A stretch of 52,513 bases of DNA from UBA8516 sp964434855 (GCA_964434855.1 CAYSWR010000006.1:1-52513); one strand, 5' to 3'; counted from the stretch's first letter, positions 16,855-25,149 are shown. The notes: generated by a model not told the origin, from the letters alone. Translations and numbers: made by a program.

Positions 16855-17812
16855 TTATTCTTGTTTTGTCTTGACATCACCTGATTTTTGTTTTTGAGCT
16901 GCCTTTTTCGTACTTTCAAGATACGCTATTGTAGTTCCCAAGTTTCCAAATCCAAAAGAATTAAGCGATTCTGAAGGAACCATTACTATGGTACTGCCTT
17001 GAACTTTGATTGATTCGTACAACATGTTGGATTGTCTTAAAGCATAAGCAACAGGGTTTTCGGCATATACCTTTGAAGCTTCCTCAAATTTTTGCAACCA
17101 GCACTTCTGATTCACCGTATATTACTCGTGCGTTTTTCTCACGTTCTGCTTGAGCCTGCATCGACATTGCGGACTCTAGCTCTTGTGGGATTATTACCTG
17201 ACGAATCTCGACACCAGTCACTTCGACGCCCCAGTTACTTGCTTCACTTTCTATTATGCTTCGTACATGAGAATTGATTTCCTCCCTTTTTGAGAGTATG
17301 TCTTGGAATATCGAAGAACCTATATTGTTACGTAGTGTAGTCTGAGAAACTTGTTGGATCATTTGGTTAAAGTTTTCGACATTTAATATTGCATCTTTAG
17401 CTCGCTGCTCAATTATTTTGTAACGAAGAATAGCATCAATGGTTACTGGGACATTATCTTTTGTAAGCATCCTTTCTGCTTTGAATTCACTTACTTTTTC
17501 TCTTATGTCAACTACTAAAATATTATCTGCAAAAGGCAACCTAGTCTGTATGCCAGGTCCAACTTGCCTGTTGTATTTTCCAAGACGAAGTATTATCGCC
17601 CTTTCATATTGGTTGATTATCATTAGAAACGATGAAACAATTACTGCAATTCCAATAGCTATTGCAAGATATGTTACTATCACGTTTTCAAAGAACATGC
17701 CAGTGCCGATACCAACGATTAGAATTAGTATTCCTATTATGACATGAGAACCAGATCCTTTCTGACTAACTAATTTGTATGCATAATCATATGGCGAGTA
17801 TCCGCTAGGCAA
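16855..17812 (-). CDS. SPFH-domain membrane protein (slipin/stomatin-like), frameshifted near the C terminus
   Basis: The main frame (17812-17084, 242 residues, TTG start) has two membrane segments (about 24-62) and the full SPFH/Band-7 domain: YERAIILRLGKYNRQVGPGI, RMLTKDNVPVTIDAILRYK and NWGVEVTGVEIRQVIIPQE. It stops at VLVAKI. A second frame (17115-16855) continues it as FEEASKVYAENPVAYALRQ, and ends in a Lys/Gln-rich tail. The expected joint AEKFEEA is disturbed in GCAAAAATTTGAG near 17088; a two-base loss or one-base gain explains it. SPFH proteins oligomerise on membranes and scaffold microdomains or protease complexes. It lies between the two TFB genes on the opposite strand. Confidence 0.8.
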
Positions 17813-18026
17813 TTCTCTCTCTTGTACCCCTTTGCTCGAACATTTTAGAGCCCGATTCTTGATTCTGCATGCTTTATCTGTTTAATCCAAGTATAAAAAA
17901 TCAATGAACCCGATTAACACAATTGCGAACATTACATAAGAAAGGAGTTAGCTGTGCCTACTCTGCTATAACCGTCTGAATCCGTGCAGAATTCATAATT
18001 AAAACAACTCACATAATAATATCATT

Positions 18027-18956
18027 ATACAAAACACACCTGAAGAAATTTTCAACAAATGTAGAGTGGTCAGATGCACTCAAGGGCCCTTGATAACTGA
18101 TGGTGTTTTAGGAGAAATAGTATGTGGAAGTTGCGGCCTTGTTTTGGTTGAAAAAGTAGAAGACTCGGCGCTAGAGTCTAGAATTCATGATGCGGAAGAA
18201 TATCTGTCTAAAAGTAGGACTGGTAGTGGTTCAACATTAGCAATGCACGATATGGGTCTGACCACAGTAATTGGAACTGAAAACAAAGATGCATCAGGCA
18301 ATTTTCTTTCTAGTGATATGAAGAATAGATTCAAACGGCTCAGACTATGGAACACTCGCAGTGAATCAAGATCAACAGATAGAAACTTGAAGACAGCCTT
18401 TGCCATTCTAAACACCATTAAAACAAAACTTGCTATTCCTGACATGGTAATAGAAAAAGCTGCATACATCTATCGAAAAGCTATAGTTAAGAAAATGACA
18501 AAAGGTAGAAGCATTAGCGGCTTGATACACGCATCGCTTTATGCAGCTTGTAGAGAAACAGACACACCACGAACGTTACAGGATATAGCGCATGCTGGAA
18601 ATGTAAGTAAGAAAAATCTCGCCAAAAGTTATAGGAATCTAATCAAAATCTTGGATCTAAAGTTAAAACCATACGATCCATCTGAATTCATAACGAGAAT
18701 ATCAAGCGAAGTGGGTATAAGTGAAAAGACAAGAAGAGATGCGCTGAACATATTATCAAAGGCTGCAGAAAAGGAAATTTCTGTAGGGAAAAACCCAGTT
18801 GGTCTGGCAGCTGCGTCTCTTTACCTCTCATGTATAATGAATCATGAGGAAAAAAATCAAGATGACATTGCAAAGGCTTCTGGTGTTACTGCAGTCACAA
18901 TAAGAAACAGGATTAGATCTCTTAGAAAAGATTTGAAAATAAAAATAGGATCCTAG
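18027..18956 (+). CDS. tfb: Transcription initiation factor IIB (TFB), copy 2, with ATA in place of the start codon
   Basis: About 309 residues, closely related to copy 1 (zinc ribbon CRVVRC and VCGSCG, RTGSGSTLAMHDMGL linker, two cyclin repeats with RGRSISG-type helix and GKNPVGLAAASLYLS). Aligning it with copy 1 from the first zinc Cys back to the start puts ATA (18027-18029) exactly where copy 1 has ATG. No ATG, GTG or TTG lies between the upstream TAA and the first Cys. The first standard start is GTG 18066, which would delete one zinc ligand pair. Either ATA is used, the start was lost by a G-to-A change, or a ribbon-less TFB is made. Confidence 0.85.
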   Translation: MQNTPEEIFNKCRVVRCTQGPLITDGVLGEIVCGSCGLVLVEKVEDSALESRIHDAEEYLSKSRTGSGSTLAMHDMGLTTVIGTENKDASGNFLSSDMKNRFKRLRLWNTRSESRSTDRNLKTAFAILNTIKTKLAIPDMVIEKAAYIYRKAIVKKMTKGRSISGLIHASLYAACRETDTPRTLQDIAHAGNVSKKNLAKSYRNLIKILDLKLKPYDPSEFITRISSEVGISEKTRRDALNILSKAAEKEISVGKNPVGLAAASLYLSCIMNHEEKNQDDIAKASGVTAVTIRNRIRSLRKDLKIKIGS

Positions 18957-18966
18957 AAAATCTCGA

Positions 18967-19122
18967 TTACAAGGCAGGTCCAAAATACAATTTTTGTTTT
19001 CCATATTCCCTTGATACAAATAAACGAGAACATCTAGGGCATAACAGAAGCATGGATTCAGTAAGTTCTAATTTTATCTGACAATTCTCTTTTTTACAAT
19101 ATGGACATGTCAAGACTTTCAT
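18967..19122 (-). CDS. Zinc-ribbon microprotein
   Basis: 51 residues, ATG 19122 to TAA 18967. Two CxxC knuckles (LTCPYCKKENC and LLCPRCSRLF) about 22 residues apart make a compact zinc ribbon; the tail is basic and aromatic (SREYGKQKLYFGPAL). Convergent with the second TFB gene, whose stop is 11 bases away. Probably nucleic-acid or protein binding; no specific family. Confidence 0.65.
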   Translation of the reverse strand: MKVLTCPYCKKENCQIKLELTESMLLLCPRCSRLFVSREYGKQKLYFGPAL

Positions 19123-19220
19123 TAGTATACTTTAGATTTTCTATCTAATTAACAAATCATGCTTCAATTGAAAGGTGGCTCTAACAAACTTTAGACAAGA
19201 TGGCAAGAGTGGATTAATTG

Positions 19221-19316
19221 TTAGTTTTGATTTTTTTTGACACCATACACCCTCCCACAAATTTCACATTGCCAATGATCTGAAACAACACGCCATCTGT
19301 GTTCATGTTTTTTCAA
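19221..19316 (-). CDS. Small zinc-finger protein, paralogue of the one at 35800-35919
   Basis: The frame ends with TAA at 19221-19223 and contains KHEHRWRVVSDHWQCEICGR, nearly identical to KHEHRWHVVSDHWQCEVCGK in the copy at 35.8 kb. Two His and two Cys probably bind zinc. The start is uncertain: TTG 19316 gives 31 residues, but the frame remains open for about 28 more codons with further plausible sequence (RIICHETPNATRK) and no standard start. So the N terminus may be damaged or use an unusual start. Confidence 0.5.
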   Translation of the reverse strand: MKKHEHRWRVVSDHWQCEICGRVYGVKKNQN

Positions 19317-19431
19317 GAGGATCTTTCTTGTCGCATTGGGTGTTTCATGACATATTATACGTCGATTATCAATAAAAACAAAAACTTGGGTACAAACTGA
19401 CTAAAATCTCACTACAAAAAAAAATGAAATT

Positions 19432-19578
19432 TTATTTGGCTATTAGATATACTCCGATTCCCATTCCAACCAGTATTCCCAGTGCAAAAAAGAACAGATC
19501 AAATGCTACCACTTTTCTGAATGATGCATGCACTATTCTGTCCTTTTTTGATTGATCATTTGGATTTGTACTAGACAT
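19432..19578 (-). CDS. Small single-pass membrane protein
   Basis: 48 residues, ATG 19578 to TAA 19432. A polar N terminus (MSSTNPNDQSKKDRIVHASF) precedes one hydrophobic helix (about 26-46, FDLFFFALGILVGMGIGVYL) with a GxxxGxG motif that favours helix packing. Likely oriented with a basic cytosolic N terminus. No family recognised. Confidence 0.55.
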   Translation of the reverse strand: MSSTNPNDQSKKDRIVHASFRKVVAFDLFFFALGILVGMGIGVYLIAK

Positions 19579-19806
19579 GTTTTCTTCAAACTTATTAATG
19601 GTAATAAGAATGTAAAACTTTCTGTCAATTTATGATTTGTCAGCATTCTTATTCCAACATACATTCCAACTAAAATAGCACATGTCGATAGGGCTTGCAA
19701 TATTGTTGTGTATCACCAGACGATAACAGTGACACAGGATTCCCTCAGTATTTTATTCTACAAGTGATTTCAACAAAATTATTAGTGACGATATGGTAAT
19801 TATGAA

Positions 19807-20226
19807 TTGTTTGCAAAGATACTTGTAGCAGTGGACGGCTCTGAATCTTCAAAAAGGGCCTTTGACAAGTCTGTCTTTTTAGCGCAAAAATGTAATTCGA
19901 AATTATATGTAGTTAATGTTGTACTTGATTGGGAGTATGGCGGAGATAGCGCTGCAACATTTGAACTAATCGATGAGCTAAGAGCAAGGGGGACAGAATT
20001 ACTAGAGCAATGCAAAAAGCAAGCCCTACAAAGTAATGTGCAAGTCGAGACTGTGCTAGAGCAAGGAGATTATGCACACGAAATTATTGAAGTTGCAAAA
20101 AGAAAGAATTGTGAATTAATTATAATGGGAAGTCGAGGCATGAGCCCTATCAAAGAACTGATGCTTGGAAGTGTCTCTCTTAAGGTGATGCATCATGCCA
20201 GTTGCCCTGTCATGGTTGTAAGATAG
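19807..20226 (+). CDS. Universal stress protein (UspA family)
   Basis: 139 residues, one complete Usp domain. KILVAVDGSESSKRAF begins the fold, and the ATP-binding motif G-x2-G-x9-G-S is present in GSRGMSPIKELMLGSVS near the C terminus, so it is probably a nucleotide-binding member. The start is TTG at 19807, since the nearby ATG is out of frame. Usp proteins act as cytoplasmic dimers under nutrient or oxidative stress; the specific output is unknown. Confidence 0.92.
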   Translation: MFAKILVAVDGSESSKRAFDKSVFLAQKCNSKLYVVNVVLDWEYGGDSAATFELIDELRARGTELLEQCKKQALQSNVQVETVLEQGDYAHEIIEVAKRKNCELIIMGSRGMSPIKELMLGSVSLKVMHHASCPVMVVR

Positions 20227-20257
20227 CCAGTCTTGCCATTTTTTTCCCTAAGATCAG

Positions 20258-20272
20258 ATTTTTATTTTACGA
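20258..20272 (+). promoter_or_regulatory. TATA-like box ahead of the candidate structured RNA
   Basis: GATTTTTATTTTACG lies centred about 22-25 bases before the first base of the long inverted repeat at 20284. The opposite side of the element has no comparable box, which points to transcription on the plus strand. Confidence 0.45.
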
Positions 20273-20283
20273 CAACGTGGTAT

Positions 20284-20394
20284 AACTGGATAGCGACCAA
20301 ATAGGAAGAAACACAGATCCCCGGGAGAAAAAAGATCTGTGGGCAAACAATTAAAGGATTGCAAGTCTGGTTCCTGTGAGATTGCTATCCAGTT
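20284..20394 (+). ncRNA. Candidate structured non-coding RNA, about 111 nt
   Basis: The ends are a perfect 11-bp inverted repeat, AACTGGATAGC (20284-20294) and GCTATCCAGTT (20384-20394), enclosing 89 bases. Inside, CACAGATC (20312-20319) and GATCTGTG (20334-20341) form an 8-bp hairpin with a 14-base loop, and AGGAA (20303-20307) can pair with TTCCT (20371-20375). There is no protein frame, the locus is between a stress-protein gene and a microprotein, and a TATA-like box sits at the right distance. It does not fit tRNA, box C/D sRNA, SRP or RNase P RNA. I know no named family for it. Confidence 0.55.
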
Positions 20395-20442
20395 TTGATG
20401 ACAGATTGTGTCAATTGTCTAGTGATTAGTTTTCCTCTCAGT

Positions 20443-20550
20443 TTAGTGCTTCATTCCTACTTTACACAAACCGATTCTACAATTATCGCAAACGTAATCA
20501 TTCGCGGGATTCTCACAACCACAAGAGCAGGTACAAGTATAATCATTCAT
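20443..20550 (-). CDS. Cysteine-rich microprotein, second of a paralogous pair
   Basis: 35 residues, MNDYTCTCSCGCENPANDYV then CDNCRIGLCKVGMKH, with seven cysteines in the same places as the copy at 11961-12068; only five residues differ. Its ATG also follows a TTATAT box by about 25 bases. Keeping every cysteine and the promoter while the rest of the locus differs points to selection for a metal-binding role. Confidence 0.7.
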   Translation of the reverse strand: MNDYTCTCSCGCENPANDYVCDNCRIGLCKVGMKH

Positions 20551-20567
20551 ACGTGTATTACGTCAAA

Positions 20568-20590
20568 GTAGGATATAACGAATCTCTCCT
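20568..20590 (-). promoter_or_regulatory. Promoter of the second cysteine-rich microprotein
   Basis: On the reverse strand AGGAGAGATTCGTTATAT is followed by CTACTTTGACGTAA before the ATG at 20550. It matches the arrangement upstream of the copy at 11961 (AGGAG, TTATAT, ACTTC/ACTTTG, CGTAA). Confidence 0.55.
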
Positions 20591-20639
20591 GTAATCTCAA
20601 TTAGATGTAAGAATTACAGAAAATTAAAGAGTTATTTTC

Positions 20640-20798
20640 TTACTAAATTACAGCAACGATCTCAACGACCCAATATATGGAACTTACAATTTCAATAAAG
20701 ATGCATCATCTGCATGTGATGTTGTAGCATTTGATGCTGTTGAAGAGTGGTATCCAGGAGCGTTTCATCATCCAACAGTAAGTTATGTTACCTGCTAA
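20640..20798 (+). pseudogene. Start-less coding fragment, possible gene remnant
   Basis: The frame ends with TAA at 20796-20798 and reads NDLNDPIYGTYNFNKDASS, then CDVVAFDAVEEWYPGAFHHP and PTVSYVTC. It looks protein-like, with mixed hydrophobic and aromatic residues, but no ATG, GTG or TTG exists before an upstream TAA. Its stop overlaps the stop of the CBS gene on the other strand. Probably the tail of a decayed gene of unknown type. Confidence 0.35.
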
Positions 20799-21202
20799 AC
20801 ATTTTTCATTTTAGCTAATTGATTTACAATGTCTGTTGATGTAATTATTCCAACCACTTTACCATCATCGACCACAACAAGTTTTCGAATTTTTTTTGCA
20901 GACATCAGATCTGCTGCAACCAAAATCGACTCATTTGAGTTAATTGTTTGTAAAGGATACGATGCTACTTTGTGGACTGGTGTGTCTAAAGGATATTTAT
21001 TTACGGCAATTTTTATTGCAAAATCTCTGTCAGTGATTATTCCTTTTGGGAGGTTATTCTCCTTCACTATTATGGCACCAAATCCTCCCTGTTCCATCAT
21101 CTTTGCTACTTGGTAAATAGTTGTTGAAGGGTCTACAGATACTAGAACTCTTGTCATGATGTCATTCACTTTGGTATCTGATATGCCGCTGTTCAATGCC
21201 AA
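20795..21202 (-). CDS. CBS-domain pair protein
   Basis: 135 residues made of two CBS motifs and nothing else. CBS1 (about 11-70) has VNDIMTRVLVSVDPSTTIY and GIITDRDFAIK; CBS2 (about 76-132) has TINSNESILVAADLM and GIITSTDIVNQLA. Such Bateman modules bind AMP, ATP or SAM and report energy state to a partner. Close to the universal stress protein, which fits a stress or energy theme, though no partner is evident. Confidence 0.92.
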   Translation of the reverse strand: MALNSGISDTKVNDIMTRVLVSVDPSTTIYQVAKMMEQGGFGAIIVKENNLPKGIITDRDFAIKIAVNKYPLDTPVHKVASYPLQTINSNESILVAADLMSAKKIRKLVVVDDGKVVGIITSTDIVNQLAKMKNV

Positions 21203-21287
21203 TAGTGTGGTAGTAGGTTTGTATTAGTGTTTTTTGTTTCTCATTCATCTAATAATGAAATTAGTAGAAAAAAATTCAAGTCTTAAC

Positions 21288-22139
21288 TCACATTCCTGCA
21301 AATTGTTTGTCAAGTAGTGAGTCAAGAAGGTTCAACATTTCTTGGGTGTGTCCTACATATAGGACAATTATGTTGCCTTGTGTGTAAAAGTGTGGAATAT
21401 CAATCCAGCGGATAATACTCGTACCTATCTCTGTTCCATCTTCAGAAACTAGGAGTGCTGCATTTTGTGCCTCTGTTGCAGAAGAAAATTCATAGGCTTG
21501 AAGATTCTCTCCATTCACTGATAAAACTATAGTTGGAACAGAAAATGAAGAATCTTCCAGTATCTCTACTACTTCAGCAGTGATGCCTTTTTTTTCAAGG
21601 GCATCAATGAACGAGTCATAGTCATGTACTGGGGCTATTTGCATTGGGAGATCATCCAAGTCTGACTCTCTTTGAATAAACTGACTATTCATTTCATCCC
21701 AATCTCTATCAGTTATTGCTGATATGACTCTGCCTTCTGAAACGATCAGCTTAACTGTATGTGGAGTCAGTACCTGAGCTAACATTTGTCCTTCTCTGTT
21801 ACCAAATCCTGCGTGTGCTGATGTGTATCTTGCTTCAATATTGTACTGTACTGGAAAAGATTCCATTACTGATACATATTCAACTTGAAGTGTATCTATC
21901 AACCCATCAAACGCAAATGTGGGAGATTCTAAGATGAATCTTCTAGCTTCCTGGATTGCTCTGTCTCTCTGTTCTTCAAACTCCTTTTCGCCTATTTTTC
22001 CTTGCACATTGTTTGCATCATTAGGACTTGCATTGAAACTTGCAAATGTTAATGCAAAGTACACACCAATTGCAATTGCTGCAATAACTCCTATTACAAC
22101 AGGCAAAACAATTTTTTTCTGTCTTTGTTGTGTTGACAT
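21288..22139 (-). CDS. Membrane-anchored extracytoplasmic protein with a domain shared with the gene at 36481
   Basis: 283 residues. A single N-terminal helix (about 11-31) anchors the protein outside the membrane. Residues ~58-150 carry a domain (SPTFAFDGLIDTLQVEYVS, HAGFGNREGQMLAQVLTPH, WDEMNSQF) that recurs in the protein at 36481-37302 as HPTFVFDG, HPGYGNRTGQ and WDEFNQKW. The C-terminal ~120 residues are a separate alpha/beta part (SFIDALEKKGITAEVVEIL and YTQGNIIVLYVGH). No enzyme motif is recognised. Divergent from the HtpX gene with a 188-base shared control region. Confidence 0.7.
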   Translation of the reverse strand: MSTQQRQKKIVLPVVIGVIAAIAIGVYFALTFASFNASPNDANNVQGKIGEKEFEEQRDRAIQEARRFILESPTFAFDGLIDTLQVEYVSVMESFPVQYNIEARYTSAHAGFGNREGQMLAQVLTPHTVKLIVSEGRVISAITDRDWDEMNSQFIQRESDLDDLPMQIAPVHDYDSFIDALEKKGITAEVVEILEDSSFSVPTIVLSVNGENLQAYEFSSATEAQNAALLVSEDGTEIGTSIIRWIDIPHFYTQGNIIVLYVGHTQEMLNLLDSLLDKQFAGM

Positions 22140-22327
22140 TTCTTGTCAAATTACAATTAATCTGTCAGATTATAACCTTTGATTAAATTTCAATTTAACC
22201 TAATTTTTTCTTAAAAATTAATAAAAAATCTTCAAAAAGATAAGAATTTTTATATAAGATAAAAGAGTGTAGACTATTCACAATATTTTCTAAGACATTA
22301 TATTCATGATATGAAGAAATTTGTCTT

Positions 22328-23281
22328 ATGATTGCAAAACTTGTGGCATCGATGAGCCTTACAATGATTCTAGTGTTTGGATTGCTTTTTGCTTTGCTTG
22401 CGGGTCTGGCATTTTATTTTGACGTTGGCATTTATGGAACGGTTGGCATGGCAGTTGTCTTGGGTCTTGTCCAGTGGGCAATAGGTCCACTCATAGTTCG
22501 CTGGAGTACGAACATGAGGCCACTAGACAAAGACGAATTTCCATGGATAGAACAAACTGTGCAAGATATTTGTTTTAAAAATAAAGTAATGGTGCCAAAA
22601 ATAACAATTGCAAATTCGGGTATGCCAAATGCCTTTGTTTTTGGGAGGACAAGCAAGTCTGCCACACTTACTATAACACGCGGTCTGCTAAACACGCTAC
22701 ATCCTGATGAGGTAAAAGGAGTAATTGCGCATGAGATAGGACACATCAAACACAACGACATGGTTGTGATGACAATTGTTTCTGTGATTCCAACAATTGC
22801 ATATTTTATTGCAATGTCTACAATGTTTAATAGGTCAAGAAATCAGGGAGGCGCCGCAGTCTTGGTAGGAATCGGAGCATTTGCTGTTTACTTTGTCACA
22901 AATCTTCTCATATTGTATTTTTCAAGGCTTCGAGAGTATTACGCAGACAATTTTGCAGGCCACCAAATAAGACCAACTCTTTTAGCAAATGGATTGGCAA
23001 AAATTACATATGGATTAAGCTTGCAAAAACAGGAAGCACACAGTTCGACACTACGATCGTTTTATGCAGTTGATCCTGTTGCATCAAGTTACGAGGTCTC
23101 TAAATTCGCTTCATTTTATGCAGACCAGAATATCTCAAAAGAAGAGGTAGAAAAAGCAATGGACTGGGAAAGAAAAAGCAGCTTTAGCAAATTTGGTGAA
23201 ATTTTTAGAACACATCCTCTGACGTTTAAAAGAATTGAAAAACTCTACGATCTTGAACGCCAACAGTCCATGAAAAACTAA
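22328..23281 (+). CDS. htpX: M48-family membrane zinc protease, HtpX-like
   Basis: 317 residues. Four hydrophobic segments (two near the N terminus, two at about 150-205) surround a cytosolic M48 peptidase domain. The zinc site is AHEIGH (about 134-139) and the third ligand is probably the Glu in REYYADNFAG. Length and layout match HtpX, an integral-membrane protease that clears misfolded membrane proteins under stress. ATG start. Next to MsrA-MsrB, so a protein-quality theme is plausible. Confidence 0.92.
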   Translation: MIAKLVASMSLTMILVFGLLFALLAGLAFYFDVGIYGTVGMAVVLGLVQWAIGPLIVRWSTNMRPLDKDEFPWIEQTVQDICFKNKVMVPKITIANSGMPNAFVFGRTSKSATLTITRGLLNTLHPDEVKGVIAHEIGHIKHNDMVVMTIVSVIPTIAYFIAMSTMFNRSRNQGGAAVLVGIGAFAVYFVTNLLILYFSRLREYYADNFAGHQIRPTLLANGLAKITYGLSLQKQEAHSSTLRSFYAVDPVASSYEVSKFASFYADQNISKEEVEKAMDWERKSSFSKFGEIFRTHPLTFKRIEKLYDLERQQSMKN

Positions 23282-23327
23282 TGAATCTAATCATAATTTG
23301 GAATAAATATGGAATAACGGTATTATA

Positions 23328-23843
23328 GTGAAACACACAATTGATATCACGACTCAAAATATCCAAAAAGCAACATTTGGGGCAGGTTGTTTCTGGGGAG
23401 TAGAAGAATCTTTCAGGAAGATACAAGGTGTCAAATCTACAATGGTAGGCTACACTGGAGGGCAATTCAAAGACCCAAAATACCATGATGTCTGCAGCGA
23501 CAAGACTGGACACGCAGAAGCTGTTCAAGTAGAATTTGACCCAACCCAAGTTTCGTATGAAAAGTTACTGGATGTGTTTTGGAAAATCCATGATCCAACC
23601 ACACTTTACAGGCAAGGACCTGACATCGGTTCGCAATATCGTTCTATGATTGCTTTTCATGATGCAGAACAGGAAACAATTGCCAAAAAATCAAAAGATG
23701 CGATGGAAAAATCTGGTAAGTTCAAAAATAAAATAGTAACAGAGATTGTACCCGCAACTGAATTTTACAAGGCTGAAGAATATCACCAAAAATACTATGT
23801 GAAAATAGGTGGCGGTAGCTGCTACATGCCTTCAATGGAGTAA
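23328..23843 (+). CDS. msrA: Peptide methionine (S)-S-oxide reductase MsrA
   Basis: 171 residues from a GTG start (ATG-like context, 46 bases after the HtpX gene). The active-site motif is FGAGCFWGVEESF (Cys about 20), followed by GYTGG, HAEAVQVEFDP and GSQYRSMIAF, all typical of MsrA. It reduces the S-epimer of methionine sulfoxide in proteins using thioredoxin. The msrB gene follows four bases after its stop, so the two are one operon covering both epimers. Confidence 0.96.
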   Translation: MKHTIDITTQNIQKATFGAGCFWGVEESFRKIQGVKSTMVGYTGGQFKDPKYHDVCSDKTGHAEAVQVEFDPTQVSYEKLLDVFWKIHDPTTLYRQGPDIGSQYRSMIAFHDAEQETIAKKSKDAMEKSGKFKNKIVTEIVPATEFYKAEEYHQKYYVKIGGGSCYMPSME

Positions 23844-23847
23844 GACA

Positions 23848-24240
23848 ATGACAAAGGTCAACAAGACAGATGAAGAATGGAAAAAGCAGCTAACTCCTGA
23901 ACAATTTCGTGTCACAAGAAACAAGGAAACAGAGATGCCATTTACTGGACAACACGTCAATTCAAAAGAAAAAGGAATGTTCAAGTGCATTTGCTGTGGG
24001 AATGTACTTTTCAAATCAGACGACAAGTTTGATTCAGGTACGGGATGGCCAAGCTTTACCAGACCTGCAAGTGAATCCAACGTTGCAGAACGTGACGACA
24101 GCAGTCATTTCATGCAAAGAATCGAGATCACATGCGACAAGTGTGGAGCCCATCTAGGTCATGTCTTTGATGATGGACCAGGACCAACAGGAATGAGATA
24201 TTGCATCAATTCTTGTGCATTAAAGTTAGAGAAAGAATAG
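23848..24240 (+). CDS. msrB: Peptide methionine (R)-S-oxide reductase MsrB
   Basis: 130 residues from ATG 23848; an upstream in-frame start at 23809 would overlap msrA and add nothing MsrB-like, so I reject it. Zinc is held by CICC and CDKC pairs; DSGTGWPSF and HLGHVFDDGPGPTG are family signatures; the catalytic Cys is in RYCINS near the C terminus. It reduces the R-epimer of methionine sulfoxide and works together with MsrA upstream. Confidence 0.96.
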   Translation: MTKVNKTDEEWKKQLTPEQFRVTRNKETEMPFTGQHVNSKEKGMFKCICCGNVLFKSDDKFDSGTGWPSFTRPASESNVAERDDSSHFMQRIEITCDKCGAHLGHVFDDGPGPTGMRYCINSCALKLEKE

Positions 24241-24319
24241 CGTTTTTTTGCCAAGACTGTTGTCCATCTGGATATGATCTGGAAAATGAGTTTAATACTA
24301 TTTTTGCCCTAATCATATC

Positions 24320-24523
24320 ATGAAAGAAAAACTTCTCTTGTTGTGCACATGCACTTACATTGAAATCATGACAGCTATTGGCGTGACAGGATATCTTTTA
24401 TTTTTAAACAAACCCATGCTTGCAGTTATTTCTGCTGCGGTGTTCTTTCCTCTAATCTTGTTTCATTTTATCATGGATAAATCTGCAAAGAAAAGCATAG
24501 CTAAAAACTGCTCTAGATGCTAA
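24320..24523 (+). CDS. Small two-helix membrane protein with a cysteine-rich tail
   Basis: 67 residues. Two hydrophobic stretches (about 15-30 and 33-50) and a basic cytosolic tail ending in KKSIAKNCSRC; the N terminus has a CTC pair (LLLLCTCTYIEIM). Four cysteines in a small membrane protein after the Msr operon could take part in thiol chemistry, which is inference. ATG start after TTTAATACTATTTTT. No family recognised. Confidence 0.6.
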   Translation: MKEKLLLLCTCTYIEIMTAIGVTGYLLFLNKPMLAVISAAVFFPLILFHFIMDKSAKKSIAKNCSRC

Positions 24524-24571
24524 AATAGGAATTAATTTTTACAAATCAACCGTTAACAATCTAACAAGAAA

Positions 24572-24952
24572 TCACAGATGCGGAGTTTCCCACAATCCAA
24601 TTACATTTCCTTCGGTATCTGTAACCCTTGCATAGAACCCAAAGATGCCAACTATCATCTTTGGCAAAATTACTTTACCTCCCCTACTTGGTATCTTCTT
24701 GAGATACTCGTCAATTGATGGAACCTGAATCACAATCACTGGCTGTTCGCTTGGTGTGCCGCGCTTTAACATGCCACCATTTATGGCGCCTGGCTCTTTT
24801 GGAACCATGTTTTGATCAGCTTCTACTGTCGTTACAAAATAATAGTCCATTCCAGGCACTTGTACTATCTTCCAACCAAAGATATCTTTGTAGAAATCTT
24901 GCGCACGTCCTACGTTATCTGCTGGAATCTCAAAATATATCACTTTGTCCAT
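24572..24952 (-). CDS. VOC (glyoxalase-like) protein
   Basis: 126 residues, one complete VOC domain: KVIYFEIPADNVGRAQDFY at the start, GWKIVQVPGMDYYFV, and the final YARVTDTEGNVIGLWE strand with the usual metal-site Glu. It resembles the CFP30B-type proteins of bacteria and archaea. Metal-dependent or binding-only function on a small molecule; substrate unknown. Confidence 0.88.
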   Translation of the reverse strand: MDKVIYFEIPADNVGRAQDFYKDIFGWKIVQVPGMDYYFVTTVEADQNMVPKEPGAINGGMLKRGTPSEQPVIVIQVPSIDEYLKKIPSRGGKVILPKMIVGIFGFYARVTDTEGNVIGLWETPHL

Positions 24953-25149
24953 GGAACCACCCTGCCTACATAATATTTAACAATTATTCCAATTTTGGAA
25001 AAGATAATTTTTAAGGTACAAATCAGACATTTTTGGAAAAAAAAGAGACCAAATATTTTTGACACGTAAATTATTGACCTGTAATTTTATGTCCGTTCTA
25101 ATTTGATTACACAAGATGTTTATTTTGGTCCAATATTTTATGGTATGAA

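Noticed and set aside
20284..20394. tRNA gene with an intron
   Set aside because: The closing stem is 11 bp, there is no GGTTCRANYCC T-arm in the right place, and no anticodon arm could be built.
20394..20400. Box C/D guide RNA (TGATGA after the hairpin)
   Set aside because: The box C start is T not R, and no CTGA box D was found within 60 bases.
23809..23847. Longer MsrB start overlapping msrA
   Set aside because: It would overlap the msrA end; ATG 23848 after the msrA stop gives a normal MsrB.
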